A stretch of 64,000 bases of DNA from Onchidella celtica (taxonomy: Eukaryota > Mollusca > Gastropoda > Systellommatophora > Onchidiidae), in NCBI GenBank assembly GCA_963931925.1, contig OZ007570.1:54221880-54285879 (forward strand), read 5' to 3'. Position 1 is the first letter of the stretch. The number at the start of each line of letters is the position of its first letter. A program made the translations under genes and the position numbers. The notes under the pieces were generated by a model, which saw only the letters and a list, made by a program, of their open reading frames with translations, was not told where the DNA came from and searched no databases. Of the stretch, positions 1 through 9,920 are shown in pieces.

Positions 1-570
1 TTAAAATCTCACTCTCACAAAAAAAAAAAAAAAACGCTCTCCTGCAAAAAAAAAAAAGAAAAATTTGTTGATACGCCGGTATATGAGATGGGCGAGAAAT
101 GTTCATGCGCTCATCATGTGAACAGAATTTTTGTCTGTGATTTGAAACACGGGAAGATGAAAGGGCCACTTTGAAAATGTCCACTTTTGATTATATGTGA
201 ATGCTCTTTTATCTCATATAACAGCAATTATCATTATTTAATTAAATGAATCAATCAATTACGTTAATATCATAATTATTATTAATTTTTCTTTTATTAA
301 TGTCTTGGGGATCAGTTGATGAAGGATTAAAGGATTCCATGAAGGGTTCGGTTGTTTTCAAAGTTTGTGACCCTTTCGAAAAACAAGATATCCATACAAT
401 AACAACTAATATTGCTTTTTCAATTGAGTCAAGTACTGCGGCAACGGGTGATAGTTTCAGCAATTCTAGAGTTTTCAAACTACGGACACTTGGCGGTTCT
501 AATATTTCTGGAATTTTTGTTGTTTTTACTCTCTATTGTAGGAAAAGTCCTCGTGTTGTACATTTCATCT
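1..570. other. AT-rich non-repetitive start of window, no gene recognised
   Basis: A-rich tracts open the window. There is an open stretch on the minus strand (about 251-478, 75 codons) and another on the plus strand (300-788), but neither resembles a family I know and neither has convincing splice or start context. I see no supported gene here. Confidence 0.5.
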
Positions 571-577
571 TTGGAAT

Positions 578-735
578 TGATGTGTGTGTGTGTGTGTGTG
601 TGTATGGGGAGGGGGCGGGGGGAGACAAAGTCCGAGACAGAGAGGGAGAGATAGACAGAGAGAAACAGAAGGAGAAAGAGTCAGAGAGGGAGAGACAGAA
701 ACAGAGAAGGGGGGAAAGAGGGGGAGAGAGCTACA
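578..735. repeat. (TG)n microsatellite followed by ~130 bp polypurine (GA/G-rich) tract
   Basis: About eleven TG units end near 604 and run into an almost pure purine stretch to about 730, made of GAGA, GGGG and GGGAGAGA blocks with very few pyrimidines. Long polypurine mirror-like tracts can form triplex (H-DNA) structures, and TG runs can adopt Z-DNA; both are general knowledge, not shown here. The long ORF across this stretch is low-complexity and not a gene. Confidence 0.85.
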
Positions 736-744
736 CTACTAGGA

Positions 745-1260
745 TCAGCCTGGGAAACCCTGCTGGGACCACTACGTCAATCCGATGAAGTTTTCCGTAG
801 GATTGGTAGGATAACCGTCGAGGTGGTTCTCTACATCAAACCTACGTCAGCTCGATGTCATAACCAGCTGATCAGTAGGGTTTGAGTTCGAGTTTGAGTT
901 TAACGGCGCGCCAGCACGACCACGGCCACTTTGCGCCTCTCGTGGTTTTTTTTCGTTCTCTCTCTTTGGGCTAGCTTGCAGCCCTCAGTTGTCTATAGGT
1001 TAGGTCAGATAAAAGAGAAGTTAGAGATTTTTATGTCAATGAATTTTGTAAATATGATAAAATTCTGTAAAATCAAGTTGTAGAGTTCGACCTCTTTCAG
1101 AAATGACCAGATGTGCTGCGGGTCCACGTCAGAAAATAATTTTCATGGAAGCGCAGGCGATCTACGTAATGACGATGTCATTCCTATGTACAAATTTATC
1201 GTCAATCCTACGCGTCGGATTACCTTAGGGCTGATGGTTGAGTAGGCAAGTGCTTTCTTC
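745..1260. repeat. Dispersed repeat, related to 53.74-54.03 kb
   Basis: Blocks here recur in the same order near 53.75-54.02 kb: a CACTACGTC segment, then CCTACGTCA..GATGTCATAAC, then GATGTCATT..ATGTA..CGTCA(A/G)TCCTAC, and finally a TTACC/TTTCC..TTAGGGCTG-like segment. The shared order over several hundred bases supports one decayed repeat family with two copies in the window. No coding region or clear terminal inverted repeats were found. Confidence 0.55.
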
Positions 1261-1331
1261 ATATGGAATTTTACTCTCACGTCTTTGTATTTAAATCTGT
1301 CATGGTTACCCTACTGTCTGGCTCTATAGGA

Positions 1332-1611
1332 TAACGGGAAGCTTGATTTTTTTTCCTACTCATTTCACCAAATTCAGGAGCGTGGCAGCAACACCTCCAA
1401 CATATTACAAGGATTTTCGGTGACGTTCAGAGTCATTTTAGGGTTAGGGTTAGGGTTAGGGTGCACAGTCCAGAGATTGCAGCATCCATGGCAGTGTTCG
1501 GTAAGACGAGAAATCACTTAGCCGAGGACCTGTGTTTGGGGGTGTGTTGTTGCTGCCCCGCTCCTGAATTTGGTAAAGTGAGTACGAAAAAAAAATCACG
1601 CTAACGGGAAG
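1332..1611. mobile_element. Foldback / long-TIR MITE with 10 bp target duplication
   Basis: Arms of about 65 bp (1342-1405 and about 1545-1601) are inverted repeats; the outer part reads GATTTTTTTT..TACTCA and the inner part ACCAAATTCAGGAGC. The element is flanked by a perfect 10 bp direct repeat TAACGGGAAG (1332-1341 and 1602-1611). Unit B has an uninterrupted sequence at the matching place (about 5480-5500), so B is the empty site. The loop carries four TTAGGG units. Long arms with a 9-10 bp duplication fit Mutator-like or Foldback-type elements; the superfamily is inferred. Confidence 0.75.
1438..1462 (+). repeat. Short interstitial telomere repeat (TTAGGG)4
   Basis: Four perfect TTAGGG units lie in the loop of the foldback element at 1342-1601. 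TTAGGG is the usual animal telomere unit. Confidence 0.9.
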
Positions 1612-1873
1612 TCAAAGGCGCAGCCACCTATTCTGTTAAATGGATATTCTTTTCCTATCTTCAGTAGTTTCCCCGAGCTTCAGTTATTACTTTTGTATAT
1701 ATAATGTTAATTTAGTTTCTGAAAATGTATCTGATAAAAAAAAATAAAAGCAACATGATCAAAAATACCTCGGCAGATCAGTGCGTCGCACTTTCCAGTT
1801 GTGATCCTAAATGCTCACTCGGCTCTGTTGTCAGAGAACACTCTGCCTTGCCAAGTTTTTATACACTTGGATA

Positions 1874-2000
1874 AGAACCGCAAAGAGAGATAATGACAGT
1901 AAAGAACCGCAAAGAGAGATGGAGGCAACAAAACAAAAAAATGCAGAGAGAGATAATAGCACAAACAACTGGAAAGAGAGATATGGCATAAAACATTTTA
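1874..2000. repeat. Decayed ~30 bp tandem repeats (AAGAACCGCAAAGAGAGATA type), unit A
   Basis: About four imperfect copies of a unit containing GCAAAGAGAGATAATG. This is the unit A counterpart of the longer array in unit B at 5763-6022. Confidence 0.75.
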
Positions 2001-2254
2001 CTATAGGGAACGGGATTGAATGAGTTACTATATTTAGATTTACGTCATGGGACATTCGAACTGTTCAACAAGGCGGTTAGGCACAGTTATGGACTTTGTA
2101 CCCACTTTTCATGTGCAGTTGATCTTTGTGCCTCGAATCGCCCTTACAAATCCATAACAACTGCCTAACCACCGCATTGAACAGTTCGAATGTCCCATGA
2201 CGTCATCGGTAAATTTAAATATAGTAAGTGTGTCATTAAATCCCGTTCTCTATA
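2001..2254. mobile_element. Foldback MITE, ~100 bp arms, TA-type target site
   Basis: Two arms (about 2003-2100 and 2146-2252) are inverted repeats containing GTCATGGGACATTCGAAC on one side and its complement on the other. The outer ends read AGGGAACGGGATT and AGAGAACGGGATT. CTATA flanks both sides, and unit B has a single CTATA at the same place (about 6037-6041), giving an empty-site comparison. TA duplication and long arms fit a Tc1/mariner-type foldback MITE; that assignment is inference. Confidence 0.75.
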
Positions 2255-2319
2255 CGCCGAGCTCCAGTATGACTATAATTAAGAATGTCACAAGGATTGA
2301 AACAGTACGTTGTATCGGT

Positions 2320-2376
2320 GTACGTACTCTGTGTGTGCGTGTGTGTGCGCGCGCACGAGCGCGTGCGTGTGTGTGT
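2320..2376. repeat. Alternating GT/GC tract (Z-DNA-prone)
   Basis: Alternating purine-pyrimidine sequence with GTGTGTGCGCGCGCAC in its centre, shared with no counterpart in unit B. Confidence 0.8.
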
Positions 2377-2599
2377 AGTCCTTTTTCAGTACAGCGAGGT
2401 TATCATTGGAGACAAGTCTTGGGTCCCTGCATTAGGCACGAAGAAATGGCTTATAATATGCCTGCCAAGAGCTTGCATGTGTACACTTCCTGAGAGGTCA
2501 AGAAGAAATTTCTTTATGCTTTATGCGCTCTCCGTCTAGTCTAGGACAAGAAGATATTGCTTAATTTTGAATTTGCTCCCTGTCTAGAACGAGATGAAA

Positions 2600-3340
2600 T
2601 TGCTTTTGTATAATTATATCCTAAGACACGAGGAAATTGTTTAGGTACAGTCCATGGACAGACAAGAAGAGATTGCTTATGCATAATTTTTCAGTTAGAA
2701 ATTTGCTCGTGTAGACTTTATAAATTATAACGAATAAATTCCTGTTGTACACATTCTGAGCAAAGCCAGAAGAAATTTGCTCATGTACACATTCTACGAA
2801 ATATAATAAATTGCCCATGTACATTTTCTTCTGAAGCAGGAGGAAATTGCTTGCATACACTGAGTTAACAAGAAGGAATTACTCCTACACAACTAAGTGG
2901 AGCAAGAAAAAATTTCTTATGTACTCTTTCGGTGTGTAGCAAGATGACGTTGCCCGTCTACACATACTGTGTAAAATGAGAAGAAATGGCTCATGTACAC
3001 AGCCTTAGTGGATCAAGAACAAATTACTGTGTACGCATTCCGGGCTTGGTGAGAAATTCGTGTATACTTTCTGAGTGAAGCGAAAACAATTTACTCTTGT
3101 ACACATTTTGACTAGCGCAAGATGAAATTGCACATGTATACCTTCTGACCAGAGTACAAAAAATTGTGGACACCGAGTAAAGCCAGCGGAAACATTGCAC
3201 GAAGACGGTCTGAGTAGAGCAAACAAAAATTGCTCATGTACGCATTTTGAGTACAGCAATAAGAACCTGCTGTATACTCCCTGCCCATGACAAGAAATTG
3301 CTTACGCACATTCCATGCTTTGGGGATGAAGTAATTGCTT
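2600..3340. repeat. ~38 bp minisatellite array (GAAATTGCTCATGTACAC type), unit A
   Basis: About twenty degenerate copies of a 36-40 bp unit whose core is AAGAAATTGCTCATGTACAC followed by TTCTGAGTGGAGCAAG. The same unit recurs at 4.24-4.34 kb, 6.24-7.10 kb and 9.92-10.40 kb. Small ORFs across the array are by-products of the repeat. Confidence 0.85.
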
Positions 3341-3479
3341 ATCTACACTACAGTGTGGACAGTTGTCTACAATACGAAATTCGGAATCTGTTGCATGTTG
3401 AGAATGTTGATGAGAAAATAATTTTTGAACATATACACTTTTTGTTTTGTTTTATTTCATTTTTTGCAGCATACTTTAA

Positions 3480-5110
3480 ATAATATGTAAATTGGACATG
3501 CGCACACTTTACTTAAACTTAGTCGACCGAGCAGTGCCCAGCTGTACAAAGCATGGGCTGTTGTACATTTTGCGTGTCATCAAATGATTTGTACATGTGC
3601 ACAAAGTCCCAAACCTCTACTACGGAGCAGAGCTCAGTTGTGCAAAATAAGGACTTGCGTACATTTTGCCAATGAATTCTACATCAGCACAATTTCCTAA
3701 ACATCGACGGCCGAGCAGAGCCAAGCTGTACAAAGTAAGGATTGTAGTGCTTTTTTATGTGACATACATGTATTTCTGTGACATAGCTACTCTGAGCACG
3801 GAAACACCACATCAGTGCACACCAATGCCGAAACTTCCACTGCCGAGCGCAACCCAGGTGTACGAAGTATGGATTATGGTGCATTTAATATGACAACGAG
3901 ATGACATTTGTTCATACTGTATACACTACACAACTGCACAAAATTTATAAACTCCGTCTGCCGAGCGGAGCTCAACTGTGCAAAGTCAAGATTTTGTGCA
4001 TCTGCGTGTCAGTAAGATTATTAAGTAGCTGCACTATTCGTGTATGGATTGCTCACTGCCTGAATCCAGATATTTATAAACATGAATTAGCCTATTCAAA
4101 ACAGTACTACTTTCTCCAAACTTTGCGAAGAGTTCCTACGTTTCACTCACCCTCACCCCCAAAATCCCAGACATCCCTAACCCTAAACCTACTCCTAGCA
4201 AGAAACTGCTTGTAAATTAAATGTATATTCCTTGCCTTGGAGAAGAAGAAATTGTCTGTGTACACTCCTTGCTTAAGACAAGAAAAAATTGCTTATGTAT
4301 ATTCTGTACTTTGGGGAAGAAGTAATTGCTTATCTACACTACCCTATAATGTGGACAGTTGTCTGCAGTACGAAATTCGGAATCTATTGTATGTCGAATG
4401 TAGATTAGACAATATTTGTAATACACGTTTTATTTTCTTTGTTTTGCAGCATGCTTTAAATATATGTAAATTGTACATGTGCACACTTTACCTAAACTTC
4501 GACGACCGACCAGTGCCCAGCTGTACAAAGCATGGACTGTAGTACATTTTGCGTGTCATCAACTGATTTGTACATGTGCACAAAGTCCCAAACCTCTACT
4601 ACGGAGCAGAGCTCAGTTGTGCAAAATAAGGACTTGCGTACATTTTGCCAATGAATTCTACATCAGCACAATTTCCTAAACATCGACGGCCGAGCAGAGC
4701 CAAGCTGTACAAAGTAAGGATTATAGTGCTTTTTGTATGTCACATACACGTATTGCTGTGACCTGGCTACTTTGGGCACGGAAACACCACATCAGTGCTT
4801 GCCAACGCCGAAACTTCGACAGCCAAGCGAAACCCAGCTGTGCAAAGCAAGGATTGTAGTGCATTTACTATAATCAATGAGATGACACTTGTTCATACTG
4901 AATACGCTGCACAACAGTTCTAAAACTTCGACTGCCGAGCGGAACCCAGTCGTACAAAGTAAAGATTGTACTGCATTTAGTATATCAATGAGATGACACT
5001 TGTGCACGCTGAATACGCTGCACAACTGCACAACATTACTAAAACTCCGACTGCCGAGCGGCGCTCAACTGTGCAAAGTCAAGGTTTGGGCACGTCAGTA
5101 AGATTATCAA
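3480..5110. repeat. ~90-130 bp repeat array (CCGAGC..CAGCTGTACAAAG), duplicated, unit A
   Basis: Copies of a core CCGAGCAGAGCCCAGCTGT + ACAAAG occur near 3524, 3619, 3707, 3840, 3958 and again near 4505, 4600, 4690, 4820, 4935 and 5050. The second half is a tandem copy of the first at ~0.98 kb spacing. Confidence 0.8.
4160..4200. repeat. CCCTAA-like tract (copy 1)
   Basis: Short imperfect run of CCCTAACCCTAAACC-type sequence ending the first half of unit A. Similar tracts close the other halves and units. Confidence 0.6.
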
Positions 5111-5254
5111 GTAGCTGCACTGTACGTGTGTGGATTGGTCACTGCTTGATGTCAGATAATTCTATACAGACATGTATCCCTATTAGCCTCTTCACAACTG
5201 CAATACGTTCTCCAAACTTTGGGATGAGTTTCGCATGTCCCCTTCCCCTATCCC

Positions 5255-5360
5255 CCTTCTTAGTCAATCCCTAATCCTAAACCTACTCCTAACCGGTCCT
5301 CATCCTTAACCCTAAATCTAATCTTATCCTTAACCCTATCCTTTACCCTTTCAACCACAA
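5255..5360. repeat. CCCTAA-like tract (end of unit A)
   Basis: About 100 bp of degenerate CCTAACCCTAAACCTACTCC-type sequence ending in TTTACCCTTTCAACCACAAA. The same ending follows the tracts in units B (7.80-7.89 kb) and C (10.69-10.82 kb), so it belongs to the macro-unit and is not a chromosome end. Confidence 0.75.
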
Positions 5361-5762
5361 AACAAAAAAAAATAATCCCGAGTTGGTGCCTAGGATACGT
5401 ATGTGCTTTTTTCTTTACATTTAAATTATCTCTTTGCAGTTAAACCTGACAAATACCATACTGTCTGGCTCTATAAGAAAATGTTGGAGAGTCAACGGCG
5501 GAACCATCTACTCTGTTCGATGGGGGATTCTTTTCCTCTGAATATCTTCTTCAGTTTCCGCCAGTTTCAGTTATTCTTTATACAATATTAATTTAATTTC
5601 TGGAAATGCATCTGGCGTGGTAAAAAAAACAACAAAGCAACACAATCGTTCAACAATATTATCTCGGCAATCGGTACTTCGCTCCGCCTGATTGTAATCC
5701 CGAATGCTCGGTCAGCTTTGATGTCAGAGATTACTTTGCCTTGTCAACTTTTTACACACTGT

Positions 5763-6022
5763 GATAAGAACCACAGAGGGAGATAATGGTATAATAGAAC
5801 TGCAAACCGAGATAATGGTATGAATGAACTGTAAAGAAAGATAATGGCATTAAAGAACTGCAAAGAGAGAGAATGGCGTAAAAGAACTGCAAGGAGAGAG
5901 AATGGCATAAAAGAACTGCAAACTCAGACATTGGTATAAAAGAGTCGTAAAGACGGATAAATGCCATAAAGAACTGCAAAGAGAAATAAATGGTATAAAA
6001 GAACTGCAAACAGAGATAATAC
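5763..6022. repeat. ~30 bp tandem repeat array (GAACTGCAAAGAGAGATAAT)
   Basis: About nine imperfect copies of a ~29-31 bp unit with AAAGAACTGCAAAGAGAGA and AATGG(T/C)AT. This is a longer version of the array at 1874-2000. Confidence 0.85.
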
Positions 6023-6235
6023 CATAAAATTGTCAGCTATATAATAAGCCGAGCTCCAATATGACTATGATTAAGAACGTCACAGGGATTGAAACAAAAA
6101 ATTGTATCAGCATGCATACTCTGTTTTCTTATAGAGTTTTAGGTCACCTTTTCAGCATAGTCAAGACATCAGTGGAGACGGGCCTTGGTTCCCTGCATTT
6201 AATAAGAAATTACTTACCCGTACACTGCATGGGGG

Positions 6236-7100
6236 AAGTAGGGCAAGAAGAAATTACTTCACTTCCTGAATAGGTCAAAAAGAAATTGATACATATTATG
6301 CACGCTCCCTGTCCAGAACAGAAAATTGAATGTGCACATTCCCCATGTAGGGCAAGAAGAAATTGCTTATGTACATGTCTTGTGTATGAAGAAACCACTG
6401 TTTATGGTCCCTAAGTAAGACAAGAAGAGATTGCTCATGTACAATCCTTCAGTTAGGCAAGAAGAAATTGCTCATGTACACTTAAAAGGTATAACAATAA
6501 TAAATTCCTCATGTACACATTCTGAGTGGACCCAGGTGAACTTGTTCATGTACACACTCTAGGAAGTACAATAAGAAATTGCTCATGTACATTTTCTACT
6601 GGAGCAGAAGGAAATTGCTTGTGTACACAATCTGAATTAGCAAAAAGGAATTGCTCATGTGTTTCTGAGTGGAGCAAAAAAAAGTTCTTTCGGTGTATAG
6701 CAAGATCATAGCGCCGGTCTATACATTGTGTAAAATGAGAAGAAATTGCTCATGTACACAGTCTTAGTGGATCAATAACAAAGTGTGTACATATTCTGGG
6801 TTGGGCGAGAGAAACTGCTCAAGTACACTTTCTGAGTAAAGCGAGAAGAATTTACTCAAGTACCGTACACGTTTTGACCAGCGCAAGAGGAAATTGTACA
6901 TGCACATACTCTGACTAGAGCACAATTGTGCACACTTTCTGGGTAGATCCAGAGGATAATTGCTCGAAGACAGTCCGAACAGAGCAAGAAGAAATTGCTT
7001 ATGTACATTCCTTGTCTAGGAGAAGAAACGGTCTGCACACATGCGCTGCCTTAAACAAGAAAAAATTGCTTACGTATATTTCGTGCTTTGGGGAAGATGT
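6236..7100. repeat. ~38 bp minisatellite array, unit B
   Basis: About twenty degenerate copies of the AAGAAATTGCTCATGTACAC unit at 36-40 bp spacing, for example near 6419, 6458, 6497, 6534 and 6572. It is homologous to the array at 2.60-3.34 kb. Confidence 0.85.
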
Positions 7101-7254
7101 AATTGCTTCATTTATACTACCCTACAATGCGGACAGTGGCCAACAGTACTAAATTCGGAATCTATTGCATGTTGAATGTCGGTGAGAAAATTTTTAAAAA
7201 ATTTTTTTTTGCAAATTTTTGAAAATTTAATATATGTAAACTGCATATGCGCGC

Positions 7255-7640
7255 ACTTTAAACTTCGACGACCGAGCAATACCCAGCTATACAGAGGGTG
7301 GACTGTAGTGCATTATGCGTGTCATCAAATGATTTTCGTACATGTGCACAAAGTCTCAAACCTCGACTACCGAGCGCAGCCCAGTTGCACAAAGTGAGGA
7401 CGTGTACATTTCTAAGCTTACATTAGCACAATTTCCTAAACATCGACTGCCTAGCAGAGCCAAGCTGTGCGAAGTGAGGATTATAGTGCTTTTGTTTGTC
7501 ACATTTATGTATTTGCTGTGACATAGCTACTCTGGGTACGGAAACGCCACATACGCTGCACAACATTTCTAAAACTTTGACTGCCGAGCGGAGATCAACT
7601 GTGCCAAATCAAGATTTTGTGCATTCTGCATGTGCGTAAG
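7255..7640. repeat. ~90-130 bp repeat array, unit B
   Basis: Copies of the CCGAGC..CAGCTGT..AAAG core near 7270, 7370, 7448 and 7583, matching the unit A arrays. A CCCTAA-like tract follows at 7790-7890. Confidence 0.75.
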
Positions 7641-7789
7641 ATTAAGTAGCTGCGCTAAACTTGTATGGATCGCTAATTGCCTGAATCTAGCTGAATACAT
7701 GTAGGCCAAAATTAGCCTACTCATCACTGCACTACTTTCTCCAAACTTCAGGAAGAGTTTCGCACGTCCCATTCTAACCCACCCCCCCC

Positions 7790-7890
7790 CCTCCATATTC
7801 TAGTCAGTCCCTGACCCTCAAACTACTCCCCTGTCATGCTTAACCCTAAACTTAATCGTATCCTCTACTCTTATCCCTTACCCTTTCAAC
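7790..7890. repeat. CCCTAA-like tract, unit B
   Basis: A C-run is followed by degenerate CCCTGACCCTCAAAC / CTTAACCCTAAACTTAATC sequence and the shared TTACCCTTTCAAC ending. Confidence 0.65.
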
Positions 7891-8117
7891 GACAAAACAA
7901 GAAAATATTTAGACAGTCTGTAAAGAAACGTACGACAGGGTTCTACACACCATTCACAGACGAAAAGACTGGAGTTAAGACTCGGGTAAAGACTTATGAC
8001 ACCTTTAAAGCCAATATGACCTAAATCGCCCGACATGACCAGACACGAACAGCAAAGAACACACCAGGCAAACTAATTACTAGGTGTGAAAGGTTTAAGG
8101 AGATAGCAAAGACTTAT

Positions 8118-9020
8118 AATGCGGTGTTTCTCAGCCCTCTTATGTCCCACATCTTACTTCAATTTAAAAAAAAAAAAATCAAACGTGTCCCTCACCATGA
8201 TCGGACAAATTTAGTGTAATACAGTATATACCAGGGGTGGCCAAACTTGCGCAATGCAAGAGCCACATACGATAAACTTCAGATCTTTGAGAGCCACACG
8301 ATATGAACAAAATGTACACACACGTTTTTATTGTTACATACATATATATTGTATACTTATACTTGGCTCTTTTCGTCTTGACAGACGGTCAGCAGCTAAA
8401 TTTACTCCTTTCTCCCGCAGCTTCTCTCATGGCTTATCCTACCGATGTTGGATAGGCATCTCCTATTACAGTACTGGCAGGTAGGAGAGGTGCAGCGAGA
8501 TTGTGGGGGTTTCTCCTTTCTTACTTGGCGCATCTCAATTTGGTCTGAGATGTTCTCGAAGTGTTGGACTCCAGCTCTCACTGTGGACTTCCAAGCTGAA
8601 CGGTCCTCTGCTACTTCTTCCCAGCTTCCATATATATAAGAAACACGTGTATGCTGCAATATTTACTCATGTATGCAGTTTTTTTTATCTTGTTACTTTG
8701 TACATGCATTAGTTTCAGTAATCTCAAAGTAAGCTGCACATGTATACCAAATGTTTTCAAAATCTTGACTGATGATTGTTGTAACTATGTCGAACGTACT
8801 AAATACGGAAATGAACTAGGGAAGAAATCTGAGAAAATCGTGCGAATTTTGTATTTCAGTTACAAAATTAGACTGTCAAAAATAAAACTAGAAGAGTTAG
8901 AAAAAAAATGTATATTCTTAAAGATATTTGTGTTAATAAATATCTGGTCAAAACATGGAGGAACATATTTCCACGAGCCGCATACTGAAGGTCAGAGAGC
9001 CCCACTTTGAGAAACACAAG
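8118..9020. mobile_element. hAT-like non-autonomous element inserted in unit B
   Basis: Ends carry GGTGTTTCTCA on the left (about 8123-8133) and its complement TGAGAAACAC on the right (about 9008-9017). Unit C runs straight through the same point, so the ~0.9 kb block is an insertion. TTTCTCA-type ends and the internal GGGGTGGCCAAACT / GAGCCACA segments are typical of hAT-derived repeats. I found no clean 8 bp target duplication. A LINE tail lies inside it. Confidence 0.6.
8402..8659 (-). pseudogene. C-terminal tail of a non-LTR retrotransposon ORF
   Basis: The minus-strand reading frame ends with a W..VAEDRSAWK segment, then HFENISDQIE, and a closing Cys/His cluster: SPTCQYCNRRCLSNIGRISH followed by ERSC. 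A tail of the form EDR..W.. plus C-x2-C-x3-C..SNIGRISHERSC is a familiar C-terminal signature of LINE polyproteins with the reverse transcriptase removed. Only about 80 residues remain, with no RT motifs, so this is a 5'-truncated relic. It sits inside the hAT-like element. Confidence 0.7.
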
Positions 9021-9039
9021 CATCAAGGTTTTACGCCTG

Positions 9040-9359
9040 GCATATACCTATAGACCCTTTTCATTTACCGTCCTCCATATCACGTGATTTGCAAACAAAA
9101 TGGCGGCGTGTCCCACTTGTAGGGCGGAAGCGGTGGACAACAGTCGAACGATGCCATCCTCTTGTTGGGCACCCAACTGTACAAACCCGTTACGTGCAGT
9201 TCTGGCATAAAAATGCGTCTTTGCTTAGATTGTGCACATATTCAGATGCCATCACTAAGACAAGTGGAGGTTTTTGCCCTACACGGTGCTTTTCGAAGCC
9301 GTGCGGCTCCCCGCAAAACAACCGTAACGCGGAAGTGAAAAGGGTCTATAGGCATGGTG
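9040..9359 (+). mobile_element. Small TIR element with a THAP-like N-terminus (P-element-like MITE)
   Basis: Perfect inverted ends CCTATAGACCCTTTTCA (from 9047) and its complement (to 9352) bound ~305 bp. Unit C lacks it (GCCTGGCATTTGTGTAAG), and the flanks GCATATAC / GCATGGTG look like a decayed 8 bp duplication. Near 9150 a frame starts MPSSCWAPNCTNP, which fits the start of a THAP zinc finger (C-x4-C), and then breaks. THAP domains are found in P-element transposases; the family link is inference. Confidence 0.6.
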
Positions 9360-9594
9360 TAAGTAGAAGAAAACTAGCGAAAAAAGATGCAACAACTCAC
9401 TTTTTCATTTCTACTCGTTCTCTCTAGGTGCGAATCTGAAATATGTTTGATTCTTCAAAATTGGTATAATAAAAAGAAAACGAGATGAATGCGTGCCAGG
9501 TCTGTTTCATCAGAATCACGTGCATGGCAATCCCTTGCTGATCTAGGTCCGTATTGAGCTTACTAAATTTCCTGCTGATAGGCCTAAATCCCAC

Positions 9595-9920
9595 AACCCA
9601 CACCCATCCACCCACCTCTATACACACCCAAACATACTCCACCTCCCCTCCCCCCCCCCACGCCATCCGCCTACGTCAGGAGTTTGTCCGAATAGCAGTG
9701 TCCAGTACCCGAAGCAAATGTTCTTAACTATGACGGCAAGGAAACTTTTTGACAACGCCGACAACATTGTTCATCACGCACGCGTCACACAGAGGACATA
9801 CATAAATATTTGGTGCAGTCGCGAGAAATTTGGAAAGAGTATCATTTGAAAGGGGGTTAGAACCAGCAGGGGTCTAAGTGCCAATTGCATTTAGATCCCT
9901 TGTAATTCTAAACCCGACTT
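9595..9920. other. Spacer between macro-units: C-rich run and unique sequence
   Basis: A CCCACCC-rich low-complexity stretch (9595-9665) is followed by about 250 bp without recognised features. Confidence 0.5.

Larger units (their letters stand above)
1280..5395. repeat. Macro-repeat unit A (composite satellite-like unit)
   Basis: Unit A shares its whole order of parts with unit B: a CTGTCTGGCTCTATA start, a ~190 bp unique-looking block (1.62-1.80 kb versus 5.51-5.70 kb), GAGAGATAATGG-type ~30 bp repeats, AAGAAATTGCTCATGTACAC-type ~38 bp repeats, a ~90-130 bp repeat carrying CCGAGC..CAGCTGTACAAAG, and a CCCTAA-like tract. Unit A also has an internal ~0.98 kb duplication (around 3.32-4.22 kb versus 4.31-5.20 kb; the blocks at 3576-3735 and 4553-4712 are nearly identical). 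It lacks the tail seen in B and C. Confidence 0.8.
5396..9590. repeat. Macro-repeat unit B
   Basis: Unit B follows the order given for unit A, without the two foldback elements of A. It has an extra tail after the CCCTAA-like tract (TTTAGACAGTCTGTAAAG.., GGTTTAAGGAGATAGC.., TTTTACGCCTGGCAT.., then TCTCGTTCTCTC..CGTATTGAGCTTAC) which unit C shares. Two insertions absent from C interrupt the tail: an hAT-like element (8.12-9.02 kb) and a THAP-bearing MITE (9.05-9.35 kb). Confidence 0.8.

Noticed and set aside
300..788. 162-codon plus-strand ORF
   Set aside because: Its second half is only TG and GA low-complexity DNA, and the first half resembles no known family.
2600..3340. CRISPR-like regular spacing of a ~38 bp motif
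   Set aside because: Copies differ throughout, there is no constant repeat with unique spacers, and the DNA is clearly animal; this is a degenerate minisatellite.
5255..5360. True chromosome end or fusion point
   Set aside because: The CCCTAA tract is degenerate and recurs at the same place in each macro-unit.
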